NCBI GenBank assembly: GCA_910584365.1
Contig: CAJUAF010000016.1
Location: 31,964-60,479, forward strand
Reading direction: 5' to 3'
Length of the DNA: 28,516 nt
DNA from: an uncultured Muribaculaceae bacterium
GTDB lineage: Bacteria; Bacteroidota; Bacteroidia; Bacteroidales; Muribaculaceae
Shown here: positions 7,881 through 16,129 of the stretch, one piece after another
How positions within the stretch are numbered: the first letter of the stretch is position 1
Layout: every line of letters begins with the position of its first letter
The notes under the pieces: generated by a model
Told to the model about the DNA's origin: nothing
The model's database searches: none
What the model saw: only the letters and a program-made list of their open reading frames with translations
Translations under genes and position numbers: made by a program

Positions 7881-8771
7881 TTAGTCTTTTCCAAGCCGGG
7901 ATACTTCGGCATAGATTCCCTCGAGCGATGCCGGAATGAGAATCTTCATGTCGCCATATTCCTTGCTCTTGCGGCGGATATATTCGGCGCGGCGGCTGCG
8001 GATCTCATCCATCCGGCCGTTCCATTTCTCAGTGGCGCGGGTGAACTCCGTCTGTTGGCGGATGCCGCTCTCCAGTACTGCCTTCTGACAGTCATGCTTG
8101 ATGGCGTTGAGGTTTGCCTGGGTCTCCCGGTAGAGTTTCTGAAGGTCGAAGTAGACCGATTCGACCAGCTCCTCCGCAACCGTGGGCCGGTATGAATAGA
8201 TGAGCGTGTCGCGACCGTCCCCCTGGACTGTATGGGGATTGGCGATATGTTTGGCCAGGTTCTCGCGGGCGTCGGCGAAGCTGCCCCCCGGATGGATTTC
8301 CTTTCCCAGGACTGCGGCCAGGGTCTCCAGTTCGTAATAACGGTTGCGCTGGTCGACCGACAGGGTGGCATAGTAGTCATCCTCCGTAAGAGCCGGTTCC
8401 ATTTTCGGCGCTTCCGGAATCTCGATTCCCTCCAGTTTCGCGAAGTCGTTGACAGTCATGGCGCTGACCTCCTCGATCAGGCGTTCCTTCGCCTTGATGG
8501 CCTCTCGGAGCCAAGCAATCAGGGACTTGGCGCGGGCGATGCGGAAAAGTTTGTCGGCGGTCGCCCGGAGTGTGGTGTCATCCGTGCCGACGGTGAGCGT
8601 GTTGGCGGCATCGTTGCCTATGAGCGCTACCTCGGTGGAATAGAACACCATGCTCCCCAGTTCAGTTTCGAGAGTGCGGATCATCTCCTTGGCCATATTG
8701 GCGATATGATTGGCAGACGTCGAGGTCAGTCCTTTCCCCTCCGGAGAGAAAAATATCAGGTCTTTCTTCAT
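7881..8771 (-). CDS. Helical protein of unknown function, partner of the DUF1846 gene
   Basis: This 296-residue protein has no signal peptide or membrane span, so it is probably cytoplasmic. The sequence is rich in charged residues and looks largely alpha-helical, with long amphipathic stretches around residues 85-125 and 195-275 that could form coiled coils. I recognise no catalytic motif or named family. It is the second gene after the DUF1846 protein, with an 84-bp gap and the same strand, so both are likely made from the promoter at 10332-10361. The short first segment (MKKDLIFFSPEGKGLTSTSA) gives a reasonable start. Confidence 0.7.
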   Translation of the reverse strand: MKKDLIFFSPEGKGLTSTSANHIANMAKEMIRTLETELGSMVFYSTEVALIGNDAANTLTVGTDDTTLRATADKLFRIARAKSLIAWLREAIKAKERLIEEVSAMTVNDFAKLEGIEIPEAPKMEPALTEDDYYATLSVDQRNRYYELETLAAVLGKEIHPGGSFADARENLAKHIANPHTVQGDGRDTLIYSYRPTVAEELVESVYFDLQKLYRETQANLNAIKHDCQKAVLESGIRQQTEFTRATEKWNGRMDEIRSRRAEYIRRKSKEYGDMKILIPASLEGIYAEVSRLGKD

Positions 8772-8855
8772 GAGTCGGTATTTGAGAGTTAGTCTTTCGG
8801 TTACAGGTAGTCTGTCTTTCTATAACGACCGGATGGTATGGAATTGTTCTGTGGA

Positions 8856-10322
8856 TTATTTTTTCTTTTTGGCCGGATCGCAGGTGAGACCTACGCCGAG
8901 CTTGCTGAAAATCTTGTGGTCCACCTCCCCGAGCATTACGGTCGAATGTATCTGGCATCCGTTGAGTTGCGGAAGGCAGCGCAGGGCGCGGCGGCAGTTT
9001 TCATCACGGGTCGACAGCACCGACAGCGCAACCAGGACTTCATCAGTGTGCAGACGCGGGTTGCGCGAACGCAGGTAGTTGGTCTTCGTGAACTGTATAG
9101 GCTCGATCATGTCCTGGGGGATGAGCTTTACGCTGTGGTCGATTCCCGCCAGGTGCTTGATGGCGTTCAGTATAAGGGCGGCGCTCGGCCCGAGAAGTTC
9201 ACTGGTCTCGGCGGTGATGACCGTGCTGTCGGCCAGCTGTATGGCCGAGCAGGGTACACCGCTACGTTCGGCCCGTTCGCGGGCGGCCGTCACCGGCTTG
9301 CGGAAGGAGATGTCGATTTTCGCCTGCTTGAACAGCAGGGCTATCTTGTTGACCTCGTTGGCGTTGTCCTCCCCCTGGGCCATACGGTTCAGGGCGGTGA
9401 AGTAGCGCCGGATGATTTCCTCTTTGGAAGCGTCGCAGCAGACCTTGTCGTCGGAGATGCAGAACCCTACCATGTTTACTCCCATGTCGGTCGGCGATTT
9501 GTAGGGGTTCTCGCCGTAGATTCCCTCGAAGAGAGTGTTCAGCACCGGGAAGATCTCGATGTCGCGGTTATAGTTGATGGCCGTCTTGCCGTAAGCCTCC
9601 AGGTGGAAGGGGTCAATCATGTTGATGTCGTTGAGATCGGCGGTGGCGGCCTCGTAGGCGATGTTGACGGGATGTTTCAGCGGCAGACTCCACACAGGGA
9701 AAGTCTCGAACTTGGCATATCCGGCCTCGATACCACGCTTGTTCTCGTTGTAGAGCTGACTGAGGCAGACTGCCATCTTGCCGCTTCCGGGACCGGGAGC
9801 GGTAACGATGACCAGCGGACGCGTGGTTTCCACGTAGTCGTTTCTTCCGAAACCCTCGTCGGAATCTATGAGCGCCACGTTTGTGGGATACCCCTCGATG
9901 GTATAGTGTACGTAAGTGGTGACTCCGAGCCGTTCCAGCTTCTGGCGGAAAGTGTCGGCGCTTGTCTGGCCGTTGTAGTGGGTGATGACCACCGAACTTA
10001 CCAGGAACCCGCGGTTCTGGAACTCGTTGCGCAGACGCAGCACGTCCATGTCATAAGTGATGCCCAGGTCATTTCTCACCTTGTTTTTCTCGATGTCGAG
10101 GGCGCTGATGACAATGACGATTTCCGCCTTGTCGGCCAGCTGCATAAGCATTTTCAGCTTGCTGTCAGGCTCGAAGCCGGGCAGTACGCGGCTGGCGTGG
10201 TGGTCGTCGAAAAGTTTGCCGCCGAGTTCAAGATAAAGCTTGTTACCGAACTGGGCGATACGCTCTTTAATATGCTCAGACTGGATTCTGAGGTATTTCT
10301 CGTTGTCAAATCCGTTTTTCAT
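8856..10322 (-). CDS. DUF1846 family protein
   Basis: The 488 residues match the DUF1846 family in length and in its conserved opening (FDNEKYLRIQSEHIKERIAQFGNKLYLELGGKLFDD). A glycine-rich, P-loop-like segment APGPGSGK (about residues 175-182) suggests nucleotide or phosphate binding. The C-terminus ends in a lysine tail. The family is widespread in anaerobes and Firmicutes and has structures, but I know of no established biochemical role. The canonical family start coincides with the ATG at 10322, which lies only 9 bp after a perfect -7 box, so the message is predicted to be leaderless or nearly so. The helical unknown protein follows in the same transcript. Confidence 0.9.
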   Translation of the reverse strand: MKNGFDNEKYLRIQSEHIKERIAQFGNKLYLELGGKLFDDHHASRVLPGFEPDSKLKMLMQLADKAEIVIVISALDIEKNKVRNDLGITYDMDVLRLRNEFQNRGFLVSSVVITHYNGQTSADTFRQKLERLGVTTYVHYTIEGYPTNVALIDSDEGFGRNDYVETTRPLVIVTAPGPGSGKMAVCLSQLYNENKRGIEAGYAKFETFPVWSLPLKHPVNIAYEAATADLNDINMIDPFHLEAYGKTAINYNRDIEIFPVLNTLFEGIYGENPYKSPTDMGVNMVGFCISDDKVCCDASKEEIIRRYFTALNRMAQGEDNANEVNKIALLFKQAKIDISFRKPVTAARERAERSGVPCSAIQLADSTVITAETSELLGPSAALILNAIKHLAGIDHSVKLIPQDMIEPIQFTKTNYLRSRNPRLHTDEVLVALSVLSTRDENCRRALRCLPQLNGCQIHSTVMLGEVDHKIFSKLGVGLTCDPAKKKK

Positions 10323-10331
10323 AACGGGTTA

Positions 10332-10361
10332 CAAAGTTACGGATTTTCCGCTAATCCCAAA
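10332..10361 (-). promoter_or_regulatory. Promoter for the DUF1846 gene, very close to the start codon
   Basis: On the minus strand TAACTTTG (10332-10339) matches TAnnTTTG perfectly, and TTTG (10358-10361) lies 18 bp upstream, slightly shorter than usual spacing. Only 9 bp separate the -7 box from the ATG. Confidence 0.6.
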
Positions 10362-10368
10362 CCCTTTT

Positions 10369-10457
10369 CCCCGAAAAATTCTTCCGCTGTTCTGGATGGC
10401 ATAGCGAAATCCGGAATTCCGGCATAGCATCCAAAACAGCGGAAGATTTGTTCGGGG
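10369..10457. terminator. Long imperfect inverted repeat after nagA
   Basis: Two arms of about 39-45 nt pair with only a few mismatches: CCCCGAA…CTTCCGCTGTT…TGGATG on the left with CATCCA…AACAGCGGAAG…TTCGGGG on the right, around a TCCGGAATTCCGG centre. On the minus strand the inner stem is followed by AATTTTTC, consistent with a terminator for the creatininase-nagA transcript. The arms are longer than a usual intrinsic terminator, so a small palindromic repeat element is an alternative. Confidence 0.65.
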
Positions 10458-10509
10458 AATAATTTCAGGACGGTGACGGGAGAAGAAACCTCGGGTGGAC
10501 GGGGCGGAG

Positions 10510-11670
10510 TCAGCGGAGGGGGACGGAACGCCCCATCGAGAAGACATGGGTGAGGTTGAGGTCGGGATCCATGATGATGATGTCGGCGTCTTTGCGCTTG
10601 CAGATGGACCCCTTGCGGTCGTAGACTCCCATGATGAGGCCCGGGGTCTCGGAGACCATGCGGGAGACATCTTCCAGGGGGAGGCCCGCTTCCTTTACGG
10701 CGGTGCGGATGAGGCGGTCCATCGTGGCGATGCTTCCGGCGATGGCTGAGCCGTCGCGGAGCTTGCATACGCCGTCCTCGATGATGACGCGGGGGTCGAA
10801 GGCCGTCTTGCTGTCCGACACGGAGCAGGCCAGCGCGTCGGTGATAAGGCACATACGTCCGCGCCCCTTGAACTTGTGGATAAGCCGGATGATAATCGGC
10901 GGGACATGGATGCCGTCGGCGATTACCTCCACGTTTATGCCGTCCATGAGGTAGACGGACTCTACGGTTCCCTCATGCTTGTAGACACCGGTCTTGCGGG
11001 TGTTCGTCATGGCGTTGTAGAAATGGGTGGCCAGGGTGTAGCCGGCCTCGTACCCTTCCTTGACGTCATGGTAGTTGGCTTCGGTATGGCCCAGCGCGGC
11101 AACCACCCCTTTGCTTGTTATGTAACGCGCGAAATCCATCGCGCCGGGAAGCTCGGGGGCCGCGTCCCAGCGGCGTATGCAGGGGAACTCCTCGATCAGC
11201 GGAATATACTCCATAGGTGAGGGCCAGCGGATGATTTCCGGCATTTGCGCCCCGGCCATCGCGGGGGAGAAGTAGGGGCCTTCGAGATGAAGTCCAAGCA
11301 CGCCGCTCATCGGATCCTCGACAAGAGCCGTGCAGACCTGCGCGGCCTTGCGGATCATTTCCACGGAGGAGGAGGAGAGAGTGGGGAACATCGATGTGGT
11401 GCCATGGCGGCGGTGGGCCTCGACGGCGGTTCGGAATGCCTCTTCGGTCCCTTCCATGAAGTCGCGTCCCCCGCCCCCATGCACATGGATGTCAATCCCT
11501 CCCGGAAGGATATACCCTCCGGCGGCGTTGACGGCGCGGTCCACACCTTCGAGAATACGGCTGTGGCTGTAAATCTCGGCAATCATCGAATCTTTTATCA
11601 GGACGGAGCCGCCCCGGACCCAGCGTCCTCCGGGAATCAGGACGTTGCCGTTATAAATCTGAGTCAGCAT
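10510..11670 (-). CDS. nagA: N-acetylglucosamine-6-phosphate deacetylase
   Basis: NagA removes acetate from GlcNAc-6-P to give GlcN-6-P in the cytoplasm, the step that feeds amino sugars from sialic acid into glycolysis. The 386 residues are the usual length of this amidohydrolase family. Visible active-site features are the metal-binding HVH pair (His62, His64), Glu130 in HLEGPYF, His195 (GHTEA), His216 (THFYNAM), His255 (DGIHV) and the catalytic Asp278 (ITDALA). The intact H-x-H motif suggests a two-metal form like the Bacillus enzyme rather than the E. coli type. Its start overlaps the end of the upstream creatininase-family gene by 20 nt, implying translational coupling. No nagB is in the window. 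Confidence 0.94.
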   Translation of the reverse strand: MLTQIYNGNVLIPGGRWVRGGSVLIKDSMIAEIYSHSRILEGVDRAVNAAGGYILPGGIDIHVHGGGGRDFMEGTEEAFRTAVEAHRRHGTTSMFPTLSSSSVEMIRKAAQVCTALVEDPMSGVLGLHLEGPYFSPAMAGAQMPEIIRWPSPMEYIPLIEEFPCIRRWDAAPELPGAMDFARYITSKGVVAALGHTEANYHDVKEGYEAGYTLATHFYNAMTNTRKTGVYKHEGTVESVYLMDGINVEVIADGIHVPPIIIRLIHKFKGRGRMCLITDALACSVSDSKTAFDPRVIIEDGVCKLRDGSAIAGSIATMDRLIRTAVKEAGLPLEDVSRMVSETPGLIMGVYDRKGSICKRKDADIIIMDPDLNLTHVFSMGRSVPLR

Positions 11671-12439
11671 CGTCTTCCAGGGGTAAATACAGGTCAGGAA
11701 CCATCAGGTCATCGATCAGCCGGGCGTAGATGTCGGTTACCGCCGCGGCGAAACGCGCTCCCTTTTCGGCCGTGGCGCACTTCGGGGAGCCGATGCCGGT
11801 GTCGCAGCTCACTTTCCCCCAGTCGCGGGGAATCCATGCCACCCCTTTCCGGAGAAGTTCCGAGCGGAATCCTCCGGCGCGTCCCTCTCCGGCTTCCCGC
11901 AGGTCGACAAGTTCGGGATGATAGTGCATCATCACGGAGGTCTCCACTTCGTCGGCGTGGTCGCCGGGATTGTCGAAATACTCCTTTGCCGGAGCCGCCT
12001 TATACCATTCCGAAGCTGCCACGACCATATCGGGATAGTCGATCGAGAGATCGCGGATCATGTTTTTGAACGTGTTGCCGCCGTGTCCGTTGATGATAAG
12101 GAGGCGGCGCATCCCCTGGGTGTACAGCGATGCCACGATGTCCTCCAGGATGGCTTTCTGGGTCTCGTAGCGGTAATGTACGCAGAATTTCAGGGAGCGC
12201 TGTCCGGGATTCTGGGACCCCATTGCCACCGGGGGCATCACCATCGCCCTGACACCATAGCGGTCGAGGGCTTTTGCGGCTGAGTCGACGGCGATGTCGT
12301 GGCTCAGTATGGCGTCGGTAAGATAGGGAAGATGGAGATTATGGGGTTCGGTGGCACCCCAGGGAAGCAGGGCGATGTCATAGTCATATTTCAGGGCAGT
12401 CCCGTAGTTGGATATGCTGAGGTCGATAGTCTTGTCCAT
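11651..12439 (-). CDS. Creatininase-family amidohydrolase
   Basis: This 262-residue cytoplasmic protein belongs to the creatininase/creatinine amidohydrolase family of metal-dependent C-N hydrolases. Residues consistent with the two-metal site are Glu31 and His33 (WGATEPHNLHLPY), Asp42, His119 in the family signature INGHGGN, and the HADEVETS segment with Glu164/Glu166. Family members act on very different small amides and related substrates, so the name does not imply creatinine breakdown. The gene overlaps nagA by 20 nt and follows the sialic acid operon. A role in trimming an N-acyl or amide group on an amino sugar is attractive but unproven. It starts 36 nt past the hairpin at 12474-12515, and no good promoter is seen between them. 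Confidence 0.88.
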   Translation of the reverse strand: MDKTIDLSISNYGTALKYDYDIALLPWGATEPHNLHLPYLTDAILSHDIAVDSAAKALDRYGVRAMVMPPVAMGSQNPGQRSLKFCVHYRYETQKAILEDIVASLYTQGMRRLLIINGHGGNTFKNMIRDLSIDYPDMVVAASEWYKAAPAKEYFDNPGDHADEVETSVMMHYHPELVDLREAGEGRAGGFRSELLRKGVAWIPRDWGKVSCDTGIGSPKCATAEKGARFAAAVTDIYARLIDDLMVPDLYLPLEDDADSDL

Positions 12440-12473
12440 AAGTCAGAAGTGTAGGATTGGGAAAAACAGGCAG

Positions 12474-12515
12474 GATAAAAAGCGTCCGCCCGTACTTGAC
12501 GATGGCGGACGCTTT
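12474..12515 (-). terminator. Intrinsic terminator of the sialic acid operon
   Basis: On the minus strand a 12-bp stem (AAAGCGTCCGCC pairing with GGCGGACGCTTT) is followed by a T run (GCTTTTTATCC). It lies 60 bp after the stop of the PKD/PQQ lipoprotein. Because no clear promoter precedes the creatininase gene, partial read-through into creatininase-nagA is likely. Confidence 0.8.
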
Positions 12516-12574
12516 CACCTACTTAACTAAATTTACCTGGAATAATTGTATGTGTGGGGATTGTATGGTGCGGT

Positions 12575-14395
12575 TCAGTGCTGGAGACCGGTGCGGCACG
12601 GATTTCCGCCGCGCATCGGCCAGGGAGCGGAGGTGGCGAAGCCGCCTGCCTTCGAGGAGGCGCAGACAACGGCGTTCACTCCGTCGCGGTTGACAACCGT
12701 GTAGAGCATACCGGCGGCATCCATCACGGGAGCGGAGGTGCAGCTGCTTCCCAGTTTGGTCTGGCCGAAGAGGGTGCCGTCCGGACGGATGACGTAGTAG
12801 TTGGCCATCGCGTCTACGGCGTGGATATAGCCGCGGTCGTCGATTACCGGACAGGTCTGCACGTTGCCTACGGTCTGGAATTCCCATTTCAGGGTGCCGT
12901 CGGCATTGAGGGCGATGACTCCTTGGGAGGCGTCCATACCGCCGTTGGCATAGAGAGTGCCGTCAGCCGCTACGGCCACACCGCCGTCAGGAATAGCGCC
13001 CTTGGTGTCGAATACCCATTTGGCGGTCCCGGCCGGTGACAGAGCCACTACGGCGCCTCCCGCCCCCTTGTCGATTACCATGTAGAGGGTGCCGTCAGCT
13101 CCTACGGAGGGGGTAGCCGACCGCAGGGCTCCGGTGAAGGCGTCGGCAGCTCCTCCGAAGTCGGTGTTGTAGAGCCACTTCTGGGTGCCGGACTGACCGT
13201 CGACGGCGTAGATACCTACATTACCCTTGCCAACGGCGTAAACCGTGCCGTCGCGTCCGATCGTCATACCGCCGGTGATGTCGCCGAGGCCGTCGAAAGT
13301 AGTGGCGGTTCCGTCGGGAGTGAGCTTCCATATCTGTTTGCCGCGCTGGCCGATGAATACGTTGCCGTTGAGGTCGATGCCGGGGGTGATGGCATAGAGG
13401 TTGTTGCCGCTGACGCCAACCTTCTTACACCATTTCACACTTCCCGAGGGATTGATGGCGAGAGTATAGAGGCCGCGGTCGGCGCTGGTGGACTGGAGGT
13501 CACGGATGACCACATAGACAGTGCCGTCCTGGGCGACACTCGGGGAGGAGAACACATCCTTGGCCGTTGCATTGGGGGAAGCGCCGTTCTGGCCCATCGC
13601 CATGCTCAGGTCGAGACTCCATTTCTGCTGTCCGTCGGCAGCCGTATAGGCTATCAGGGCCGCTTTCTCCTCCCCGGCCAGGGAACGGAGCATATAGAGG
13701 GTCTCGCCGTCAGGCGACATGGCCGGACTTGAACCTCCCTTGACGGCCCCGCCAAGCACGGCCGACCAGCGCATATTCACAAGTTTCGTCGGATCGAGGA
13801 CGTTTACACTGCGGGTTACCGACTGCTTCAGGCCGTAGGAGTCGGTGACCGTCAGGGTTACGGGATAGGAACCGGGCTGGGCGTAGGAGTACGTCGGATT
13901 GCGTTTGTCGGAGGTCGCGCCCGTGCCGTCGGCGAAGTCCCAGTGCCATGCGGTGATGGTCGTGGGAGCCTTGGCCGTGGAGAGGTCGGTGAAGGTGATA
14001 AGATCTCCCATCAGATACTCGTCCCGGTCGGTGGAGAAGTCGGCTTTGGTGGGGTTGACCACCACTATGTTCTGCGTCACGGTGGAACGCAGATCGTTGG
14101 AGTCGGTAACCGTCAGCTTCACGATATAGGTGCCGTCCTTGTAATAAGTGAAGGTCGGGGTTGCCTCGGTCGAGGTCGATTTGTCCTCGTCGCCGAATTC
14201 CCACAGCCATCCTTTGATGGAGGTCCCGGCCGTCGGGGCCGAAGTGTCGGAGAAACGGATAGGCTGGCCTACCTCGTACTGGCTCCCCTCCACTTCCATT
14301 CCGGCGCGGGCAGCCGTGTCATAATAGACTTTTTCCTCATTGCAGGCGGTAAGCATCATCGCCGCACAGCAGAGTGAAAACAGTATTTTTTTCAT
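12575..14395 (-). CDS. Surface lipoprotein with two PKD domains and a PQQ-type beta-propeller
   Basis: The 606-residue protein begins with a lipoprotein signal (lipobox LTAC, Cys18). The acidic residues right after the cysteine (NEEK) resemble the Bacteroidetes surface-export signal. Two PKD domains follow at about residues 31-113 and 114-200; each has the WxFGD/WDFADG-type core and a TVTDS strand. The rest (about 205-606) is a series of repeats such as DGTLYxV and GTxKWxF, typical of PQQ-like (PQQ_2) eight-bladed propellers. No PQQ enzyme residues are claimed; in such proteins the propeller is usually a binding scaffold. As the last gene of the SusCD operon it is a candidate surface glycan-binding protein; this role is inferred from position and architecture. 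Confidence 0.88.
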   Translation of the reverse strand: MKKILFSLCCAAMMLTACNEEKVYYDTAARAGMEVEGSQYEVGQPIRFSDTSAPTAGTSIKGWLWEFGDEDKSTSTEATPTFTYYKDGTYIVKLTVTDSNDLRSTVTQNIVVVNPTKADFSTDRDEYLMGDLITFTDLSTAKAPTTITAWHWDFADGTGATSDKRNPTYSYAQPGSYPVTLTVTDSYGLKQSVTRSVNVLDPTKLVNMRWSAVLGGAVKGGSSPAMSPDGETLYMLRSLAGEEKAALIAYTAADGQQKWSLDLSMAMGQNGASPNATAKDVFSSPSVAQDGTVYVVIRDLQSTSADRGLYTLAINPSGSVKWCKKVGVSGNNLYAITPGIDLNGNVFIGQRGKQIWKLTPDGTATTFDGLGDITGGMTIGRDGTVYAVGKGNVGIYAVDGQSGTQKWLYNTDFGGAADAFTGALRSATPSVGADGTLYMVIDKGAGGAVVALSPAGTAKWVFDTKGAIPDGGVAVAADGTLYANGGMDASQGVIALNADGTLKWEFQTVGNVQTCPVIDDRGYIHAVDAMANYYVIRPDGTLFGQTKLGSSCTSAPVMDAAGMLYTVVNRDGVNAVVCASSKAGGFATSAPWPMRGGNPCRTGLQH

Positions 14396-14429
14396 GTCGA
14401 TAGTCGATTGTCTTTCTTGGAATTAGTAA

Positions 14430-16103
14430 TTATTTGTCGATACCCGAGGGGCTGAGGCCCGGACCGCCTCCGGCGGTGTAGCCGTTGCTGTGGCCTTCGG
14501 CGTCCCCTACCCAGAAGGAATAGAGATCGCCGTCCTGCATGGTGAACCGCAGGCTTACGGCCTTGTTGCGGACTGCATCCTCCAGGCCGTCGGTGACCTT
14601 GATTCTGCATCCGTCGGTAGCCGTCAGGGTGGTGGTGAAACGGTCGAGGACTTCCCCTTTGGAGTTCAGCACCTCCACTTTCAGCGAGCCGCCAATGCGG
14701 GCGTTCACCCAGAGGGTGGAACCGCTCAGAAGCAGCTTCTCGGTCGTAAGGGAGCCGTCGCCGCTCATCGAGGCGAACCCGTCGCGGCGCAGGGTGGCCA
14801 GTCCGGTGGTTGTTACCTCCGTCTTCCCTTCCATCCGCCGTGCGGAGAAGTAGAAATAGAGTTTGTCACCGACGATGACCGGGGAACCGAGCGCGCTCTG
14901 CAGGTTGCCGGCATAATAAGTGTTGTCGGCGATGGGGATGAAGGGGGCCATATCGTCGCGCTGCCAGGAGTAACCTCCGTCGCGGGAGTAGCCGAGCATT
15001 ATCTGGTTACGCTTGACCATGTTCAGGCGGTTGCATACATCGTTTTCCGGTCCCTGCCATACCGAGAAGAATCCCAGCATGACGCTTTCGTAGGGCATGG
15101 CGTCCTGGTTGTAGATGCCGGGCGCCCCGTCGTTGTCGATGTTCTGCTCCCAGCGCCGTTCATTGGGCCAGGGGCCGAACCAGAAGTAATCCAGGTGGGC
15201 TTGGGCGCGTTTGTTGCCCGCTACGGGATCGGAGTTCTCCATATAGTCGCGGGCGCGGACCGTGTAGGGATCCGAGGAGTTGACGCGGACATTGTGGCGC
15301 ATACTCCATACCCAGACCTTGCGGAAGGGGCTGTAATAGACCGTCGAGCGGTCGGCAACCTTCTCGGATTCGGCCTGCCGGTCGCGCCAGTGGATTCCGT
15401 CGGCGGAGGTCAGGTATTTGTAACGCCAGTTTCCGGCGCCTCCGGAGACCTCGAACATACGGTAGCGCTCGCCGGTGCCCTCCTTGTCGAGCCAGATGCT
15501 GACGGCGTCGCGGGTGGTACCGCGGCGGATGATGTTCGTACCGCTGACCACATCCAGGGAGGGCTTGGTCCAGCTGATGCCGTCGGAGCTTTCAGCGTAG
15601 CAGGTCACATCCGTGGCGCCCATGTACCACATCTTGAACTTCCCGTCCGCTTCGTCGTACCATACTCCGTCGGAGAACGGGGCGGCGAACCGCGATTTGC
15701 CGTTGGCCGATACCTCCCATTCCCTGTCGGGGACCATCACCGGGGTGGCCGCGATTTCAGGGTAATGGTAGACGCGCCTGAGCGACGTGTTTTTGATGAG
15801 GAAGTTGTCAACGAAAAGCTGACGTCCGGCCGTGGCGTAGATGACCGCGGGTTTGTCGGAAAGATAGAAAGGATCCATCCCCTTTCGGATATCGGTCTTT
15901 GCGTTGCGCCGCATGGGCCACTGCGCCGGAAGCACAATCCCGTTGTAGAGAGCCGAAGGGTCAATCCTGACCTCCTCCTCGACTGCGGGAGGCGTCGGTC
16001 CGGGATCGGGACCCGGTGCGGGTGCAGGCTCCGGGTCCTCCCCGCCGCAGGCGGCAAGGAGGAGCGCGGAAGCTGCGGTTATTATGAAAAATCGGATTTT
16101 CAT
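14430..16103 (-). CDS. Secreted beta-propeller lipoprotein, glycoside hydrolase-like (paralogue 1)
   Basis: The 557-residue protein carries a lipoprotein signal with Cys19 (LAAC), then an acidic Pro-rich linker (about 20-45), so it is probably displayed on the outer surface. The body contains three Asp-box-like motifs: SSDGISW (172-178), SADGIHW (233-239) and SRDGGYSW (373-380); the last fits the S-x-D-x-G-x-x-W sialidase Asp-box pattern exactly. Other landmarks are GRQLFVDNFLI, AAPFSDGVWYD…FKMWYMG, RSTVYYSPFRKVW, PYESVMLG and a C-terminal GYTAGGGPGLSPSGID. These make a five- or six-bladed propeller likely, followed by a beta-sandwich from about residue 450. It resembles proteins left as 'hypothetical' in Planctomycetes and Verrucomicrobia. 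Its place between SusCD and nan genes makes a sialoglycan-cleaving activity likely, but this is inference. Confidence 0.75.
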   Translation of the reverse strand: MKIRFFIITAASALLLAACGGEDPEPAPAPGPDPGPTPPAVEEEVRIDPSALYNGIVLPAQWPMRRNAKTDIRKGMDPFYLSDKPAVIYATAGRQLFVDNFLIKNTSLRRVYHYPEIAATPVMVPDREWEVSANGKSRFAAPFSDGVWYDEADGKFKMWYMGATDVTCYAESSDGISWTKPSLDVVSGTNIIRRGTTRDAVSIWLDKEGTGERYRMFEVSGGAGNWRYKYLTSADGIHWRDRQAESEKVADRSTVYYSPFRKVWVWSMRHNVRVNSSDPYTVRARDYMENSDPVAGNKRAQAHLDYFWFGPWPNERRWEQNIDNDGAPGIYNQDAMPYESVMLGFFSVWQGPENDVCNRLNMVKRNQIMLGYSRDGGYSWQRDDMAPFIPIADNTYYAGNLQSALGSPVIVGDKLYFYFSARRMEGKTEVTTTGLATLRRDGFASMSGDGSLTTEKLLLSGSTLWVNARIGGSLKVEVLNSKGEVLDRFTTTLTATDGCRIKVTDGLEDAVRNKAVSLRFTMQDGDLYSFWVGDAEGHSNGYTAGGGPGLSPSGIDK

Positions 16104-16129
16104 CGTAGTTTCGGAAGTTTGTCAGAGAG

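Noticed and set aside
8772..8855. Separate promoter for the helical unknown gene
   Set aside because: No TAnnTTTG with a matching TTTG was found in the gap; cotranscription with the DUF1846 gene is simpler.
8838..10427. Long plus-strand open frame opposite the DUF1846 gene
   Set aside because: The minus-strand protein matches a known family throughout; the antisense frame does not.
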